Origin: CAZTLE01 sp964614415
GTDB taxonomy: Bacteria > Bacteroidota > Bacteroidia > Flavobacteriales > Flavobacteriaceae
Reading direction: 5' to 3'
DNA: 7,839 bases
NCBI GenBank assembly: GCA_964614415.1
Contig: CAZTLE010000191.1
Location: forward strand, 1-7,839
Of this stretch, positions 6,397 to 7,839 are shown in pieces; position 1 is the first letter of the stretch; the number at the start of each line of letters is the position of its first letter. Both the position numbers and the translations under genes were made by a program. The notes beneath the pieces were generated by a model, which worked only from the letters and a program-made list of their open reading frames with translations, was not told the origin of the DNA and searched no databases.

Positions 6397-6404
6397 TAAA
6401 GATA
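6397..6404 (-). promoter_or_regulatory. Candidate -7 box for egtB-egtD
   Basis: TATCTTTA on the minus strand matches seven of eight positions of the Bacteroidota -7 consensus TAnnTTTG and would place transcription start about 28 nt before the egtB ATG. No clear TTG lies at the expected -33 distance. The 116-bp gap (6363-6478) shows no hairpin terminator, so read-through from thyA-tonB is also possible. Nothing else was seen in this gap. Confidence 0.35.
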
Positions 6405-6478
6405 CGGATATTTTCAAAGAGACTATGTTGTGAAGATGTTAAGGAAGTCGCCTAAAGTAAGATCGTTTTGCTTGATAG

Positions 6479-6910
6479 CTACTTCCCCGTTTTGAAGGTA
6501 ATAGGAACCGTATACTGTAATTCACGTGGCTTACCGGCCAACATACCCGGCTTCACCATTTTAGGCATGGCCATAATGTTGCGTTTGGCCTCTTTTTGAA
6601 GTCCTTCATTTCCGCCGCTTACATCCTTTATTACAGGCAGCCCCTGTTCGTTGATCACAAAAACCACGACCACCCTTCCCTGGATGTTCTTTTTGTATTC
6701 TTCGGCAGGATATCTGAAATTTTTAGCAATGTGCTGGGCCAGCTTCTGCTTGAAACAGGCATCGATATTCGAACCCTGACTCTCACATCCGGGCCAAATA
6801 GGAGGTACTTCTTTAAGGGTTACTTTATTTTTCTGCACGTCCCCCCAATCTTCCTGGGAGAACATGGTTGTAGATGCAAGTAGGCAAAGGACAAAAAATA
6901 GCTTTTTCAT
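6479..6910 (-). CDS. Exported TonB C-terminal domain protein
   Basis: A 143-residue protein with a cleavable signal peptide (MKKLFFVLCLLASTTMFS, likely cut before Q19), so it should be periplasmic rather than anchored like classical TonB. The mature part is a TonB_C domain: a Cys pair at C42 and C52 (GCES...ACF), the helix QKLAQHIAKNFRYP, the strand GRVVVVFVINEQG (78-90), and the closing LQYTVPITFK (131-140). Bacteroidota carry many such proteins, annotated as energy transducer TonB, but without the N-terminal membrane helix that contacts ExbB/ExbD an energy-transducing role is doubtful; a periplasmic binding or scaffold role is as likely. The two cysteines could form a disulfide. It starts 18 bp after the thyA stop, so it probably shares the thyA transcript. 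No functional link to the egt genes is evident. Confidence 0.88.
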   Translation of the reverse strand: MKKLFFVLCLLASTTMFSQEDWGDVQKNKVTLKEVPPIWPGCESQGSNIDACFKQKLAQHIAKNFRYPAEEYKKNIQGRVVVVFVINEQGLPVIKDVSGGNEGLQKEAKRNIMAMPKMVKPGMLAGKPRELQYTVPITFKTGK

Positions 6911-6928
6911 AGACTGGTTGTAATCAAA

Positions 6929-7753
6929 TTAAACGGCGACCACTCCTTTGATATGGGGATGAGGGTCATAATCCACCAGTGTAAAGTCATCAAAAGTGAA
7001 GCCAAAGATATCTTTTACTGCTGGATTTAGCAACATTTTTGGCAGGGGCCTTGGATCGCGGGATAATTGGAGGTTCACCTGCTCCATGTGATTGTTGTAA
7101 ATATGCACGTCTCCGAAAGTATGTACAAAATCGCCTGGTTCATAACCACATACCTGTGCGACCATCATGGTAAGCAGCGCATAGGATGCAATATTGAACG
7201 GAACACCCAGGAACACATCGGCGCTTCGCTGGTACAACTGACACGATAACTTCCCGTCGGCCACATAGAACTGAAAGAAGGCGTGACAGGGAGGTAGCGC
7301 AGCCTTTCCGTTGGCTACGTTCTCACTGAAGGGTCGGCTGGTATCCGGCATAACACTGGGGTTCCATGCACTTACGATCATCCTTCTGCTATCAGGATTT
7401 ACTTTAAGTGTTTCAATAATTTCGGTAATCTGATCAATCTCTTCACCGTTCCAGTTACGCCACTGGTATCCGTATACAGGCCCCAGGTCTCCATTATCGT
7501 CGGCCCATTCGTTCCAGATACGCACCCCGTTCTCCTGTAGGTATTTTACGTTGGTGTCACCATTCAGGAACCACAATAATTCATAGATAATGGATTTCAG
7601 GTGGAGCTTTTTGGTGGTTACCATGGGGAACCCTTCACTCAGATCAAATCGCATCTGATATCCAAAGGCGCTTTTGGTTCCGGTACCTGTCCGGTCTGAT
7701 TTTTCAACCCCGTGCTCCAGCACGTGCTTCATTAGATCGTGATACTGCTTCAT
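6929..7753 (-). CDS. thyA: Thymidylate synthase
   Basis: A 274-residue cytosolic enzyme that methylates dUMP to dTMP with methylene-tetrahydrofolate, releasing dihydrofolate. Key residues are intact: R21 in DRTGTGT (phosphate binding), R123-R124 in PDSRR, the nucleophile C156 in LPPCHAFFQFYV, the dUMP segment QRSADVFLGVPFNIASY (175-191), and HIYNNH near 217-222. The start at 7753 (MKQYHDLMKHVLEHG) matches the family; the frame stays open 22 codons further upstream, but that extension is not ThyA-like. About ten residues are inserted before the active-site loop (138-148) relative to E. coli ThyA, hence 274 against 264. The C-terminus GVVAV replaces the usual PVAV/PVAI end, keeping the hydrophobic lid. 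It is followed 18 bp later by the TonB-C gene. The enzyme that recycles its dihydrofolate, FolA, is 6 kb away on the same strand. Confidence 0.97.
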   Translation of the reverse strand: MKQYHDLMKHVLEHGVEKSDRTGTGTKSAFGYQMRFDLSEGFPMVTTKKLHLKSIIYELLWFLNGDTNVKYLQENGVRIWNEWADDNGDLGPVYGYQWRNWNGEEIDQITEIIETLKVNPDSRRMIVSAWNPSVMPDTSRPFSENVANGKAALPPCHAFFQFYVADGKLSCQLYQRSADVFLGVPFNIASYALLTMMVAQVCGYEPGDFVHTFGDVHIYNNHMEQVNLQLSRDPRPLPKMLLNPAVKDIFGFTFDDFTLVDYDPHPHIKGVVAV

Positions 7754-7782
7754 TCTTTTTATTATTGAATGATTGAAAGATT

Positions 7783-7790
7783 TAAATCTA
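7783..7790 (-). promoter_or_regulatory. Candidate -7 box for thyA
   Basis: TAGATTTA on the minus strand matches seven of eight positions of TAnnTTTG, about 30 bp before the thyA ATG. The leader between them contains two TTCAAT units (TTTCAATCATTCAAT, 7778-7764). A TTG exists upstream, but only 12 bp away, which is too short a spacer, so the call rests on the -7 match alone. Confidence 0.3.
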
Positions 7791-7818
7791 AAATTCGGCC
7801 TACAATGTAAGAAAATCA

Positions 7819-7836
7819 CCCTTTTCTTAGGAAGGG
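7819..7836 (-). terminator. Weak hairpin, possible terminator of the gene beyond the right edge
   Basis: CCCTT and AAGGG form a 5-bp stem around an 8-base loop and are followed on the minus strand by TGATTTTCTT. The stem is short and the neighbouring gene is not in view, so this is only a possibility. Confidence 0.2.
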
Positions 7837-7839
7837 CAT

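Noticed and set aside
7754..7819. 22-codon N-terminal extension of thymidylate synthase
   Set aside because: The family N-terminus is MKQYHDLM at 7753; the extension is coded by AT-rich leader that contains the likely promoter.

Overview
The window looks like ordinary chromosome of a marine or soil Bacteroidota, most likely family Flavobacteriaceae. Five things point there: the 2TM-domain protein next to folA, a free-standing TonB C-terminal protein with a cleavable signal peptide, a lipoprotein with an S-D-D-D signal just after the lipidated Cys, near-absence of Shine-Dalgarno sequences, and several AT-rich boxes close to the Bacteroidota -7 consensus TAnnTTTG. No phage, IS, tRNA, rRNA or CRISPR was seen.

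Layout. On the left, the minus-strand cluster 2TM protein (1399-905), folA dihydrofolate reductase (908-405) and a fructosamine-kinase-family protein (389 to beyond base 1) reads as a tight operon: 4-bp ATGA overlap, then a 15-bp gap. Diverging from it is the only plus-strand gene, a class-V fold-type-I PLP enzyme (1474-2550). It converges on a minus-strand lipoprotein (3527-2595), with a shared hairpin between them. Continuing rightward, all on the minus strand, are a DUF427 protein (3989-3708), an unusual 212-bp gap made largely of 7-bp repeats plus a hairpin (3990-4201), egtD (5182-4202), egtB (6362-5199), a TonB-C protein (6910-6479) and thyA (7753-6929).

How the genes fit together. ThyA consumes methylene-tetrahydrofolate and releases dihydrofolate, which FolA reduces; the two genes sit at opposite ends of the window with an ergothioneine module between them. 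EgtD trimethylates histidine to hercynine, and EgtB joins hercynine to a thiol as a sulfoxide. No EgtA, EgtC or annotated EgtE is visible. This fits the shorter route in which EgtB uses cysteine directly, and the nearby PLP enzyme is a testable candidate for the final C-S lyase.

Points most worth a second look: the candidate lyase, the YY pair in EgtB typical of the cysteine-using branch, an A9 run where a -1 slip would fuse the 2TM protein to DHFR, the heptamer arrays, and the internally duplicated lipoprotein. I see no strong evidence for a wholly new system; most of the window is recognisable housekeeping and thiol metabolism.
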